Part shown: positions 42,538-52,690 of the stretch, one piece after another
How the letters are laid out: every line of letters starts with the position of its first letter
How positions within the stretch are numbered: position 1 is the first letter of the stretch
Source of the DNA: Heloderma charlesbogerti
Taxonomy: Eukaryota > Chordata > Lepidosauria > Squamata > Helodermatidae
Length of the DNA: 64,000 nt
Reading direction: 5' to 3'
Assembly: GCA_026122225.1 (NCBI GenBank)
Contig: JANEZZ010002664.1
Location: forward strand, 62,001 to 126,000
Program-made: the position numbers and the translations under genes
The notes under the pieces: generated by a model
Database searches by the model: none
Seen by the model: only the letters and a program-made list of their open reading frames with translations
What the model was told of the DNA's origin: nothing

Positions 42538-42716
42538 GCAGGGACTCCTCATGACCGTGTGCGCACATGCCGCTAATGCGCATTAGCGCGAGCCCAACAA
42601 AATTCTTGTAAAAAAAGAATACTCCAATTTCACTGCTGAGCAGTTGACAGAACGAAAGATGGATGACAATCCATTAAAGACAAAAGGGACGGATTAACCA
42701 AATCTGTACATTCCTA
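42538..42716. mobile_element. family E fragment
   Basis: GCTAATGCGCATTAGCGC palindrome and the right end CAAATCTGTACATTCCTA match the right half of the family E element at 28.3-28.5 kb. Confidence 0.6.
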
Positions 42717-43727
42717 GTGGAGGAACAGTCAGGACTCTTCAGATCGTTTCTCATCATTGCCAATTCCTCTCCCGCCTCCATTGCCAGCTTCTCTGCCTGT
42801 CTCAAGCAGAACCTTTTTGAATTAGCATCCAAAGAGAATTCTCCTGTGGTGGTAACCAGCAGGGTGTCTCCAAGTCCTTTATGCCACACAAGAAATCTGT
42901 TTGTCTTTAAGATGGCTCCTCCATTCCCCATCTCTCTTCTCAGTCCCTGCATGCATCTCTTCATTTTCTGTCAACGTACTTCTTTGCCAACCCTGTTTGG
43001 AAAGAACACGGATACCTTTTGGGCACCCTGATGTTTATTTCTGTGTCACGGGCGGTGATGTCTCCCGGCAGAGCCAGGGGAAAATATCAGAATTACATCT
43101 TTATAGTTGGCAAGTAGAAAACTGTGTGTGTGTGTGTGTGTGTATTCTGCAAAACCAGCACCAGGTTAGCACATGCAAAAATTGTCCAGGCACAGACCTT
43201 TGCATCTCTGCTCCTGATGACAATGGGCGAACTTACTCCTAGCAAATTCGTTACTTCCTCAGACAGTAATGAAGGCATCCAGGTCAGCTCGGACGAGAGT
43301 TCTTCCTTTAATCCAAAATATCATTCCATGTATATGTGTTTTTGTGCAAGTGCAATATCAAGGTGCATCTCGGGAGCTGTAGTTTGGAATTGCTTGGTGC
43401 ATCATGACATCATCACACATCACCATGTTATGTGCCCCTTTCTGATGGTTGTTCTCATGCGGCCTGCTGTCATGAGGATGTCATGTGATGTTTAATCACT
43501 GTCGCTGATCATTGGTATGAAGATGGAGTCTGACAGCCCTCCTCTGCCTTGGAAACAGAGCTGTGGCAGTGACAGCGACAAGGGAGGCAGCTAAAGAGAC
43601 TGCTTTAAGTACATTTTTAGGGGTCTAGGTGGAAGGATGACTGAACATGTAGCAGGCCAGGTGGGAGATCTGTGGACTGCTTTCCTGCACATGCTTCAAA
43701 GCTCGCAATCAATTCTGAACTTAATAG
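42717..43727. other. no gene recognised; (GT)n at 43123-43143
   Basis: Single-copy-looking. A 104-codon plus-strand frame (42717-43031) lacks resemblance to any family I know. Confidence 0.4.
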
Positions 43728-44678
43728 TAGGGCTGTGCACTGCTTTGGCATGAGGCCCGAAGCCCGAGTCAAAGCGGGCTGCTTCGGGTCGCTTTGAGCC
43801 CCTTCCGAGGTGAAGTGGAGGGGGCACGAAGCGACCCAGAGTGGGACTGGGGCTCTCCGAAACGCTTGGTGCACTTCAGAGCTTTGGCACCCCTGGCCCA
43901 CCCATGCTGGCGCCTCCAGGTCCTGACCTGAGCTGCCCACCTCTGCTGCCACCACCGCCACCACCTTCTCTTCCTCCGTCTTGTCATCACCGCTGCCACC
44001 TCCTGAGGCCTGGATGCTCACCGGCTGTTATTGCAGGGAGTCACCATTTTTGAAATGGCAACTACCTGGAAGTTTATTTATTTATTTATTTATTGCATTT
44101 ATATCCCGCCTTTTTTCCTCCAAGGAACTCAAGGCAGCATACATAATCCTCCTCCTCTCCATTTTATCCTCACAACAACAACCCTGTGAGGTGGGTTGGG
44201 CTGAGAGTCTGTGACTGGCCCAAAGTCACCCAGTGAGCTTCCGTGGCCGAGTGGGGACTAGAACCTGGATCTCCCGGCTCCCAGTCCAGCACTCTAGCCA
44301 CTACACCACGCTGGCTCTCAAGTTCTTGGAAGTTGCCATTTTAAAAATGGCGACTCCCTGAAAGAAGAGCCGGCGTGCATCCAGGCCTCAGGAGCTGGTG
44401 GCAGCAATGACAGAGGAGGAGGAGGAAGAGGAGGTGGTGCTGAGGAGAAGGTGGTGGCGATGGAGGATGAGGAGGTGGCAGCAGCAAGGTAAGGAGTTGG
44501 GGGTTTGTGTGGGGGTGTCAGGGGGGACCCAAAGTGGGGTTCGGCCATCCAAATCTCGCTTAGGGTTCAGGGCTGAGTTGGGTCACCCCCCCCCAAATCA
44601 GCCTGAGCCTAACCGGGCCCACCTCCAAAGCCACAAAGTGCCTTCCGAGTCGGATCACGGGGTCCCTGCACAGCCCTA
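43728..44678. mobile_element. hAT-type palindromic element, family D, complete, SINE at its centre
   Basis: TAGGGCTGTGCA..TGCACAGCCCTA with flanks CTTAATAG / TGTAATAG (6 of 8). Arms AGGCCTGGATGC..GGGAGTCACCATTTTTGAAATGGC and GCCATTTTAAAAATGGCGACTCCC..GCATCCAGGCCT meet at the middle, where the SINE inserted. Codon-like CCACCG/CGGTGG and GAGGAG runs line both arms. Confidence 0.9.
44073..44320 (-). mobile_element. SINE S1 copy at the centre of family D palindrome
   Basis: Reverse (AAAT)n tail, CCCGCCTTTTTTCCTCCAAGG, GTTGGGCTGAGAGTCTGTGA, GGGGACTAGAACCTGG, GCTGGCTCTC head. CCTGGAAG before and CTTGGAAG after are probably its target duplication. Confidence 0.92.
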
Positions 44679-44744
44679 TGTAATAGCAAATTCATAATAC
44701 ATAGATCCAGGCTTGCTACAAAGGTGAACATTATGAATGGGTCA

Positions 44745-44960
44745 GTTTTGACCAAGCATTGTAGCTCAGTGATAGGACACCTGCTTTGCGTGGAGAGAAG
44801 GCCCCAAGTTTGAATCCTGGCATCTTCAGATAGGGCTGGGAAAACCCCTGCCTGAAAACCTGGGAAGCCTCTGCTTCCAGTCAGTGTCAACAACACTGCA
44901 TTAGATGGACCAAGGGTCTGACTCCGGCTAAGGCAGCTTCTGAGGTTCGTATGTTCCAGC
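44745..44960 (+). mobile_element. tRNA-headed SINE (family S2)
   Basis: GCATTGTAGCTCAGTGATAG (A box) and AGTTTGAATCC (B box) give a tRNA-like head. The body GGGCTGGGAAAACCCCTGCC..CATTAGATGGACCAAGGGTC and end AAGGCAGCTTCTGAGGTTCG.. resemble CR1/L3 tails. Not a functional tRNA: the acceptor stem does not pair. Confidence 0.87.
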
Positions 44961-45745
44961 AAAGCTCGGAGGGAGCCTGATGGAGCTGGCAGCTGACAAC
45001 TTCATCCCTGATCATGGGAAGGTCCTGGCACTTCTACCCCGTGAGCCCTGGCTGCAGTTTGGTGGTGCCACCATAGTCCACATGCAGACGGACCCATGTT
45101 CAGTCTCTGCCCCCCACCCCTGACAACTCAGGGGTAGTGCACATGTTTAGGTCTTTTGATCTGCACAGAGATATGAAAGCATACTCAGAATGTCCCTCAC
45201 CCATCTAGCGACACACTTGGGCATTTTTGATGCTACTTTCTTTGAGAGTGGTGGGGGAATGTACCATTTGAGGCCATTGATCCTGCTCATGTCCTGCACT
45301 ATAGTCTGGGTTGCAGTGGTCTGCTATGGCCCAGTTTTGAACAGATGTCCGAACAGGTCAGGAATGCTCAGCACCACGGACAGTTACAAGTGGTGCTGGA
45401 AGCCAAGCAGGATCCTCTGCACCTTCCTCCAACAAGGAAGCAAGACTGAGATTTAAATAGGAGTGTTGCTGAATTTAGGCTAGTTGGCCCCGCCCCCATA
45501 CTGACGGAGACTTTGTCTCTTAAAAGGGCCTGGCCTGTTTTAGCAATCTCAGGCTGCAATGAGGTGGGAGTGGCTGTGGCATGCTAGTTTCCTCATGGCC
45601 TGAGTCCTCAGAGTCTGCGGTCAGTAATGCAACCTCCTCTGGACACAGGAGAGCTGGCCCCTGGGGTCTTTCTGAAAAACTGGGTCCTGGGGAGGTGGGG
45701 TGCCTCATGACACCTTTCTGTAGCTGAGTTGTCTCCCTGAGCCAT
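44961..45745. other. no recognisable feature
   Basis: Single-copy-looking. No repeat or exon recognised. Confidence 0.35.
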
Positions 45746-45750
45746 TCACT

Positions 45751-46288
45751 AGTTCTCCTCTACTCAGCACTGGTTAGGCCTCATCTGGAGTACTGTGTCC
45801 AGTTCTGGGCACCTCACTTCAAGAAGGATGCAGACAAACTGGAGAGGGTTCAGAGGAGGGCAACAAAGATGATCAGGGGACTGGAAACAAGGCCCTACGA
45901 GGAGAGACTGAAAGAACTGGGCATGTTTAGCCTTGAGAAGAGAAGACTGAGGGGAGATGGGAGAGAGCTCTTCAAGTCCTTGAAAGGTTGTCCTAGAGAG
46001 GAAGGCCAGGATCTCTTCTCCATCATCCCACACAGAATAATGGGCTCAAGTGACAGGAAGCCAGATTCCGGCTGAACATCAGGAAAAGTGTCCTGACTGT
46101 CAGAGCAACACGACAATGGAACCGATTCCCTAGGAAGATGGTGGGCTCTCCCACACTGGAGGCATTCAAGACGAGGCTGGACAGCCATCTGTCGGGGATG
46201 CTCTGTCTGACTTGGATTCATGCATTGAGCAGGGGGTTGGACTCAAGGGTCTTGTAGGCCCCTTCCAACCCTACTATTCTATGATACT
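45751..46288 (+). mobile_element. CR1 LINE, 3' end
   Basis: CTAGTTCTCCTCTACTCAGC..CCTCATCTGGAGTACTGTG encodes [19 protein letters not shown] residues (shifted). An open frame at 45869-46075 reads [20 protein letters not shown] and [20 protein letters not shown]. It ends CCCTACTATTCTATGATAC. Same segment as 47-648 in reverse. Confidence 0.93.
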
Positions 46289-46827
46289 GTGCTTCTTCTG
46301 AGGATGAGTGTTCAGGGTCTTGGTCCTTGACAGGGAAACAATTCAAGGACTCTTTGACATTTCATTTGTGAGCTGGAGGTGGAAGCCCTGAGCAGTGGGA
46401 GGTGAACATTGCTTGCAATTGGATGTTGATGATAATTCTGACTGACCTATTTTTTAGAATAATTAAAGCACTTTTGTCATTCTTTTTATATTAACATTTT
46501 TACTGAATAGTGTTAGATAGAGGCCAAGTCGCACACGACATGATGCAAAGTGCCGCAAGAAATGCAGAAGATCATAAATCCTCATCCTAAATAATTAATT
46601 CTCCAGATAATTAAAAAAATAAGTTAAACCATACAAAATGGTGCCTTCTGCAAGAAGACTTAAACCAGAAAGCCGCAGAATGCAACCAAACATTTTGATG
46701 AAAGAAGAGAACAAATAAAAATGATCCACCCAATACTTAAATAGTTCACCCACCAAAACAACCACCATGACACCATGATAATTAATAATATTGCCCTGCC
46801 TTACAGAGAGGCTGTATGCAATAAGGG
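46289..46827. other. no recognisable feature, AT-rich
   Basis: AT-rich after 46440. No repeat family or exon recognised. Confidence 0.35.
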
Positions 46828-47206
46828 CTCCTTCACATGGAACTTTTATCCTGCTATTGAGATTGCTCACTCACGGACGTTTGCGGGTCCTTTAGATGAC
46901 GCTGTGAACCCCCAGGGCGTCTCCCGCACTAAATGACCTTTATTCACTTTTTTAAAAGATCGGAGATAATGAGCTATCAAATTACTGTGCTTGTGTTGCA
47001 CTCCAGTCCCCTTGTGAAAAGAGGAAAACCCGCAAGGAGAGGAGCTGGAGCACAGCGCCATCTAGTGTCTGTATAATGAAATATATGGAAGACTCAGATA
47101 AGGGGGGAAAGGGAAGCACGTGTAAAGGGAGTCCGTTGTGATCCTGCATTTAAAACAGAAGCAGAAAGCCCCGTTTTAAATGTGGGATTTTAGACTGGTG
47201 TAGAAA
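46828..47206 (-). repeat. dispersed repeat F, copy 2
   Basis: Reverse of 36424-36835: GGAACTTTTATCCTGCTATTGAGAT, CCTTTAGATGACGC, GATAATGAGCTATCAAATTA, CAGAAGCAGAAAGCCCCGTTT and TGGTGTAGAAAT at the far end. Lacks the CCTCCT expansion of copy 1. Confidence 0.8.
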
Positions 47207-47299
47207 TTAGATTGTGGAGGTGGCGTGCTATGAGCATTAAAAAGTGCAATATAAGTGTTTGTACTAAAAGGGGGGTTAAAATCATATCTTTTAAAAAGC

Positions 47300-47470
47300 T
47301 GCCTTATCCTGAGTCAGACCCTGGTCCATCTAGCACAGTATTGCCAACACTGACTGGCAGCAGCGGCTCTCCTGATTTTCAGGCAGGATTCTTTACTAGC
47401 CCTACCTGGTGATGTGAGGGATTGACCCAGGGACATTTAGTGTGCTCTTCCACTGAGCCACCACCCTTCC
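47300..47470 (-). mobile_element. SINE S2 copy
   Basis: TGCCTTATCCTGAGTCAGACC..TGGTCCATCTAGCACAGTA, GACTGGCAGCAGCGGCTCTCC, and the head complement CACTGAGCCACC. Confidence 0.85.
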
Positions 47471-47544
47471 TCTAAAAATAAAGCAAGATTCTGGTCCTCA
47501 TGGTTCTAAAGGATGGGCTAATTAACGTCAGATCACAGGGTGTT

Positions 47545-47710
47545 GCCTTATACAGAGTCAGACTGCTAGGGACTCACTGCACGTATTAGGGCCAGGTTTC
47601 CTGGGTTTCAGATGGGGTTTTTTCCCAGTCAGGCGTGGAGGGGGCGTGAATCTAACTTGGGACCTTTGGCCTGCCAAGCTCATTCTCTGGCAGTGAGTGA
47701 CACAGCCTCT
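47545..47710 (-). mobile_element. SINE S2 copy, diverged
   Basis: GCCTTATACAGAGTCAGACTG..GGGTTTCAGATGGGG..ATCTAACTTGGGACC. Head degraded. Confidence 0.65.
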
Positions 47711-47864
47711 CCCTTGGATGATGAGAAAGAATCACCTCCTCTCATTTCAGCTCTGCACCTTAGTGGTGTATTTCCTGCCATTTGGGCTTGCCCCCATGGT
47801 TTCCCGGACCCCTCAGAGCTCCTGTCCCCGCAACCTGCCATTCCAATATATGATATATGTCAGC

Positions 47865-47935
47865 CTTTCCCAACCTGGTACCCTCCAGATGTGTTAGACT
47901 ACAACTCCCAGCATCCCCCAGCCAGCACGTTTGAT
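47865..47935. mobile_element. family C half element
   Basis: CAGCCTTTCCCAACCTGGTACCC..GACTACAACTCCCAGCATCCC; right arm missing. Confidence 0.65.
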
Positions 47936-48041
47936 TGTTCAGGCATCTCTCCAGCAGCCTGTAGCCTCTCTGGCTTCCCTCACTTCTGTTAAAGCCCAGA
48001 GGAGGAAGACATCATGTGATACCTCCCTTAGGGCTTTTTCG

Positions 48042-48961
48042 TAGGGATGTACGAAAGTGACTTACCTTTTGCGGATTCTGTTCATGGTGGGGGGGGAGGC
48101 GTTCTGTCCCTCCCCCTGGAATCCTGGCCCGGGGGGGGAGGCGCTCCGTTCCTCCCCCCAGAATCCTCAAACGGCTGGCTGTGCTCCGCGGCAGCTCTGC
48201 GGAGCAGCCAGCCAGGCCCAGCCAGGCCAGGCCAGAGCCGTCCTCAGCCAGATTTCCGGCCGCGGAGGGCTCTGGGTAAAAACAAAAACAAAAAACCTGC
48301 ATATGCAAATGGCGGTGGCTACGGCCGCCGCCATTTGGGTTCCTTCTTTTTGCCCTCTTAATCTACGTAAATATTTACGTAGACTATGACGGCGAAAATA
48401 AAGGGGAACGCAAATAGTGTAGCGGGCGCTATTTGCGTCCCTTTTTCATTCACCGTTTTAGCCTACGTAAATCTTTACGTAGGCTAAAACGGCAAATCAA
48501 CAGGGGACGCAAATAGCACCCGCTACGCTATTTGCGTTCCCCTTTATTTTCGCTGTCATAGTCTATGTAAATATTTACGTAGATTAAGACGGTAAAAAGA
48601 AGGAACGCAAATGGTGGTGGCCATAGCCGCCACCATTTGGGTACGTGGTTTTTTTTTTTTAACCCACCCATGATAGGCTACGTAAAGATTTACGTAGCCT
48701 ATCATGTCTTTTTTTTTTTTTACACAAGCCTGGAAATGGCGGCGGAAGACCGGCCGCCGCTGAAGCCGCCGCCACAGCTACTGCCGGAGCCGCCGCCAGA
48801 GCCGCTGCCGCCTGGAAGATCCGCCCCAGGTGAGTCTCGTCCTGGGGGGGATCCGCGGGGGGGTGGGGGTGGCAGGCCGTTCTGCCATGGAGTTCGGGGG
48901 GGCCGAATGCACTGGCATTCAGCCTCACCGAGATCCGTGGCAGAATTCTCTGACATCCCTA
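48042..48961 (+). mobile_element. hAT-type palindromic element, family A copy 6, longest
   Basis: TAGGGATGTACGAAAG..TCTGACATCCCTA with a perfect 8-bp duplication CTTTTTCG (48034-48041 and 48962-48969). Four modules with cores at about 48360-48393, 48450-48493, 48555-48592 and 48670-48705 are variants of CTACGTAAATATTTACGTAG. Between them CGCAAATAGCGCCC/GGGCGCTATTTGCG and CAAATGGCGG/CCGCCATTTG pairs alternate. A CCG-rich stretch (48735-48825) and terminal hairpin close the right end. Confidence 0.97.
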
Positions 48962-48969
48962 CTTTTTCG

Positions 48970-49959
48970 GATCCAGAAGCGCAGGCAGCCTGGGATGCTG
49001 CAGAGCAATGGAGAGATGTGTAATAGAAAAGGGGGACACACACACTCACAGCACCCTTGGATTAGGCAAGCTCAAAACCTTGATGAAAAGGAAATCAGAA
49101 GAAATTATAAAATGCCCTGAGAATGAGGCAGAAAAACGGAAGCCTCTTTTCTGGGGAAAGAAAATGTCCAGGAAATTGGAGGACAGATTGAGGCACCTCT
49201 TCCCTGGAGCTGGGCACAACACTGCCCCCTCGCACCAGAATTGTGGAGGATGCAAAACAGGAGCCAGTTTGCCAACACACTTGATGCTGTTCCCACTTCC
49301 GGGGGTGTTGCAAAAGACGAAAACTCTAAGGGAAAAAAGAAAGAAGCTGCGCCAGACCCCCTGCCCATGGTGAACTCCGCCTGTGAGAAACTGCTGAGAA
49401 TCCCTCCTCCCACTGGAGAAACTGGATGAAATTGTCCCTTCAGTTTCTCCGCTCACAAAAGGCTGGAGAACTTTGCAAGCATTTGTGCTATACCTCAGAT
49501 CCACAGAGCTTCCTCTTCCTGAAGCGGCTAACAGATAGAGTATCCCCCCCCCCCACACACACTCTACTAAAAAACCCCAACGAATTCCCTTCCTGATTTA
49601 TGTAGGGTGTTTGGAGACTTTATGATTGCCATTTACTGGTTTATTTAGGGATTTTAATTTATCTGGCTGTGATTTACCGCGTTGCTCGGTAGCGACAAAG
49701 TGGCAGGGCCTCTGCGGTGCAATTTCCAAGTTCTATTAATGCGAAGAGACCCACATGCCAGCTTTTCTACAGCATCCCTCAGATTAACGGAGTTCCCTTT
49801 GTTTTAAAATAAAAATGAGTTCCCTCCCTTCTCCCTTGAGGAGTGTGGGGGAGGGCTTGCTGGATGGATAAAACAATGGATAAAAGCTGGATAAAATAAT
49901 GATCAGCAACTAATTTTAGATTCCAAGATTCATATTAGTGTAATACTGTTATGAAGCGA
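48970..49959. other. no gene recognised
   Basis: Single-copy-looking with open frames of 121 codons (plus, 49008-49373) and 170 codons (minus, 49046-49558). Neither resembles a known family, and neither has splice or start context I trust. Confidence 0.4.
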
Positions 49960-50146
49960 ACTCAAAAGTAATGAAAATGTGCAAGCTTCTGAGATCTCCA
50001 GAGCTCTTCATCAGGTAGGATGGTAGAAAAAGCAGGTGGTGCTTTCCCACCGTGGTGGGAAAAGCACCACCTGCTTTTTCTACCATCCTACCTGATGAAG
50101 AGCTCTGGAGATCTCAGAAGCTTGCACATTTTCATTACTTTTGAGT
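49960..50146. repeat. near-perfect 187-bp palindrome
   Basis: ACTCAAAAGTAATGAAAATG..GGTGCTTTCCCACC is followed, with almost no spacer, by its exact reverse complement apart from a single-base indel in the AAAA run near the centre. The arm includes CTGATGAAGAGCTCTGGAGA..GAAGCTTGCACATTTT, similar to old amniote DNA repeats. A related diverged piece lies at 50260-50325. Confidence 0.97.
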
Positions 50147-50335
50147 AATGAAACCGCAGTGGGAAAAGGGGAAGAAAAAAATATCAGACTTGATGGTGAA
50201 GTAAAAGTGTCTGTATTTTCCTCCATCCTCTATCCCACCCCCAACCTGCTTTTTGTAACCTTTTGTCTGATAAAGAGATTGGGAGACCTTGAAAGCTTGT
50301 ACACATGTATGTGTACAAACTTGGAGTTGGCCTAT

Positions 50336-50412
50336 TGTATATTTATTTATTACATTTCTACATCACCCAATAGCCAAAGCTCTTTGGGTGGCTCACAAAA
50401 ATTAAAATCCTC
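50336..50412 (-). mobile_element. L2-like LINE 3' tail
   Basis: AATTTTTGTGAGCCACCCAAAGAGC (reverse) and ATAGCCAAAGCTCTTTGGGTG; same 3' UTR as 23.28 kb. Confidence 0.75.
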
Positions 50413-50427
50413 AAACATGTGATAATC

Positions 50428-50475
50428 TCTCCCTCTCTTTCTCTTTCTCCCTCTCCCTCCCTCTCCCTCCTCTAG
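50428..50475 (+). repeat. (CT)-rich microsatellite
   Basis: CTCTCCCTCTCTTTCTC followed by repeated CCCTCTCCCTC blocks. Confidence 0.95.
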
Positions 50476-50544
50476 TTCACAATCCTATGCATGTTCAGAT
50501 AGAAAAAAGTCCTACAGCTCCCGGCTTCCCTCCAGCTAGCCTTA

Positions 50545-50640
50545 CAGCTGCAATCCTATATGAAGTTACCTGTGAGTAAGCCCAGTTGAATTCAACAGGA
50601 CTTACTTCCCAGTAGACATGTATAGGATCGCACTCTCAAA
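50545..50640. mobile_element. palindromic mini-element, family H-related
   Basis: GCTGCAATCCTATATGAAG..AGACATGTATAGGATCGCAC with inner GTTGAATTCAAC palindrome. AAGCCCAGTTG/CAACAGGACTTACTT arms are shared with the 11.9 kb inverted repeat. Confidence 0.72.
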
Positions 50641-51059
50641 GTTTAAAACAGAATAAATCCAAAGTAAAAATCAAGATTAAAAGCAGCAGTAATGCATAGC
50701 TCTAAAAATGCACTAACGTTTAAAAAAACAACAACAAGGAGTAAAAAGCCAGGGAAAATAAAAAAGGCATTTACCTGGTCACTGGTGCAGAAAAAATTAC
50801 AACGTAGGTGCTGGTGAGCCTTGGGTGGGAGTGGGGATTCCACCATTAGGGTGCCACCCTAAAAAAGGCCCTCTGCTCAGTGGCCACCTGCCTCACTTCA
50901 TTTGGCAAGGGTGACTGAAAGAGGAGACAATCTTAGGATCCAGACAGATATATCGGGGAGGAGACGATCCTTCGGATAACCTGGCCCCAAGCCATTTAGC
51001 CCTAATAAAGGTATTGCACTAATATGGATTTTGGAATGGATTTTATAGCCACAGCTACC

Positions 51060-51195
51060 TTTGCATTTTTATAATTTTAGATTGTAAGCTCCTTGGGTGC
51101 AGGGAACTTCCTTCTAGTTGTTACTTTGTAAAGTGCGTGCAGATCTAGTGATGAATAAGCAACATTAAGTGAATGAATGAATAAATACCAATAGT
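51060..51195 (+). mobile_element. L2-like 3' tail
   Basis: TAGATTGTAAGCTCCTTGGG..(AATGAATG)n, a typical LINE 3' UTR end. Confidence 0.6.
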
Positions 51196-51223
51196 TGAGG
51201 TTGATTGCTCTGCTCTACTCTAA

Positions 51224-51365
51224 GGGCGCAATCCTATGCATGTATAGATAGAGAAAAGTCCTACGACTCCCAGCATTCCCCAGCCAGCATGGGGAATGCT
51301 GGGAGAATGGCTGACTGGGGAATGCTGGGAGTTGTTGGACTTTAAACATGCATAGGATTGCACCC
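51224..51365. mobile_element. palindromic mini-element, family H
   Basis: GGGCGCAATCCTATGCATGT..ACATGCATAGGATTGCACCC enclosing AAGTCCTACGACTCCCAGCA and its mirror. TAA precedes it; the right flank is ATA, so the duplication is not clean. Confidence 0.85.
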
Positions 51366-51368
51366 ATA

Positions 51369-51455
51369 TAAGGCCGCAGTCCTACACACACATGCCTGGG
51401 GGCAAGCTCCATTGAATACAGTAGGGCTTCCTTCAATGCATAGGATTGCACTGCT
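51369..51455. mobile_element. palindromic mini-element related to family H
   Basis: GGCCGCAGTCCTACACACAC..CAATGCATAGGATTGCAC with the CTCCATTGAATACAGTAGGG palindromic centre. Confidence 0.65.
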
Positions 51456-51682
51456 GGTCTGGCCGGACATTCCACATTTCTTTAATTGTTGGCTGTTTCT
51501 AATTACTTCAATTGTTTTTAATTTCTTCATCGGTTAGCTTTAAAAAAAATTCTTTAATTGCTGCTTGGTTTTGATTTCTTTCATTGCTTGCGGGTTTTTA
51601 TTTTAAGTTTTTGTTTGCTGTTTAATTTCGAAGTTCTGCTCTTTAAGTTAAGATCTCTGGATTGTTCACACACGCACACCCT

Positions 51683-51709
51683 TCTCTCTCTCTCTCTCTC
51701 TCTCTCTCT
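51683..51709 (+). repeat. (CT)n microsatellite
   Basis: Thirteen CT units ending in GCAG. It supplies a polypyrimidine tract to the exon candidate that follows. Confidence 0.95.
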
Positions 51710-51713
51710 GCAG

Positions 51714-51799
51714 CATCAGGCGACGGCTTCATCTACAAATGCACCATCACAGATAACTTGTGTGGGGACTCCAAAAGAAACCTCCCCTCCCCTAAGTGA
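51714..51799 (+). CDS. weak candidate terminal coding exon (unidentified)
   Basis: After (CT)nGCAG the sequence could be read, phase 2, as SGDGFIYKCTITDNLCGDSK and seven more residues to a TGA at 51797-51799. The look is protein-like (balanced composition, paired cysteines) and the acceptor is strong, but the pyrimidine tract is a microsatellite. No partner exon is visible and I do not recognise the peptide. It may well be chance. Confidence 0.15.
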
Positions 51800-51952
51800 A
51801 GTCAGTCCATACCTTCACCTAGCTCACTGAGTGTTGGAGAAATCCGGGGCTTTGCGTGCACATCTGAACCGGCAATTTATGCACACAGAACACCTCCCTG
51901 CTTCACCTTCATCACCAATGGAACACCGAATTTGCCCAATGGAACCTCAAAT
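51800..51952. other. no feature
   Basis: Nothing recognised. Confidence 0.3.
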
Positions 51953-52070
51953 CAGCCATCCCCAAACCGGCACCCTTCCGAGGTTTTGGACCACAACTCC
52001 CATCAACCCCAGCTGGCTGGCATGCATGATGGGAGTTGTAGCCCAGCTACATTTGGAATGGCTGTTCCAT
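51953..52070. mobile_element. family C fold-back mini-element
   Basis: CCATCCCCAAACCGGCACCC..GACCACAACTCCCATCAACCCC and ATGATGGGAGTTGTAGCCCA..GGAATGGCTG. Confidence 0.85.
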
Positions 52071-52585
52071 CCCCCCCCCATTTATTTATTTTTTGCTGTC
52101 TTGGCTCCTGATTCACAAATTGTACCCATGTCAGGTCTTTTTCTTTTCACCCATTCATTTTGGATCACAGATTTGCCAGCATCCCTTGCAAAGCCAGAAG
52201 CTGGATTAGGGCAGGTCCTTGATCTCTGTCGCAAACTCCTTCTCTGAGTGCTCACACCTATGTAGGCAAAGCAGCACCAAAAGAAAAAAGACCACAAAGG
52301 GCTAAAAAGCAGATCAGTGATGTAATTGAACAGCTGGACCCTAATATGTATGCAAAAGTCATTAATACACATTTTGCTGCAAAAGTGTAATTATATGTGT
52401 CTTGTGCGGAATCCAAATGTACAATGCTTAAAAACTAATGGACAGTATACCTCCACAAGGGGCCCAGCAACTACATCGCACACAGATGATGTGGGGATTA
52501 GAGAGGCACTGAATTCGAATCCCACAGGTGATACTGAAATTAGAGGCACTGAATTTGAATTCTCCTCATGCCAGATGCAATAGAC
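52071..52585. other. no gene; short 45-bp duplication
   Basis: ATTAGAGAGGCACTGAATTCG at about 52498 and AAATTAGAGGCACTGAATTTG at about 52537 are two tandem copies of a short segment. Otherwise unremarkable. Confidence 0.4.
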
Positions 52586-52690
52586 CAGGCTTCCCCAAAC
52601 TGGTCCCCTCCAGTTGTGTTGAATTACAACTCCCAGCATGCTGGGAGTTGTAGTCCAACACAATTGGAGGGGACAGGTTGGGGAAGTCTG
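52586..52690. mobile_element. family C fold-back mini-element, nearly perfect hairpin
   Basis: CTTCCCCAAACTGGTCCCCT..GAATTACAACTCCCAGCATG and CATGCTGGGAGTTGTAGTCC..AGGGGACAGGTTGGGGAAG pair along almost their whole length. Confidence 0.9.

Noticed and set aside
44755..44830. tRNA gene
   Set aside because: A and B boxes are present, but the stem pairings fail and the SINE body follows; it is a SINE head.
49046..49558. 170-codon minus-strand open frame
   Set aside because: No recognisable domain, opposed by another frame on the plus strand, no conservation evidence available.
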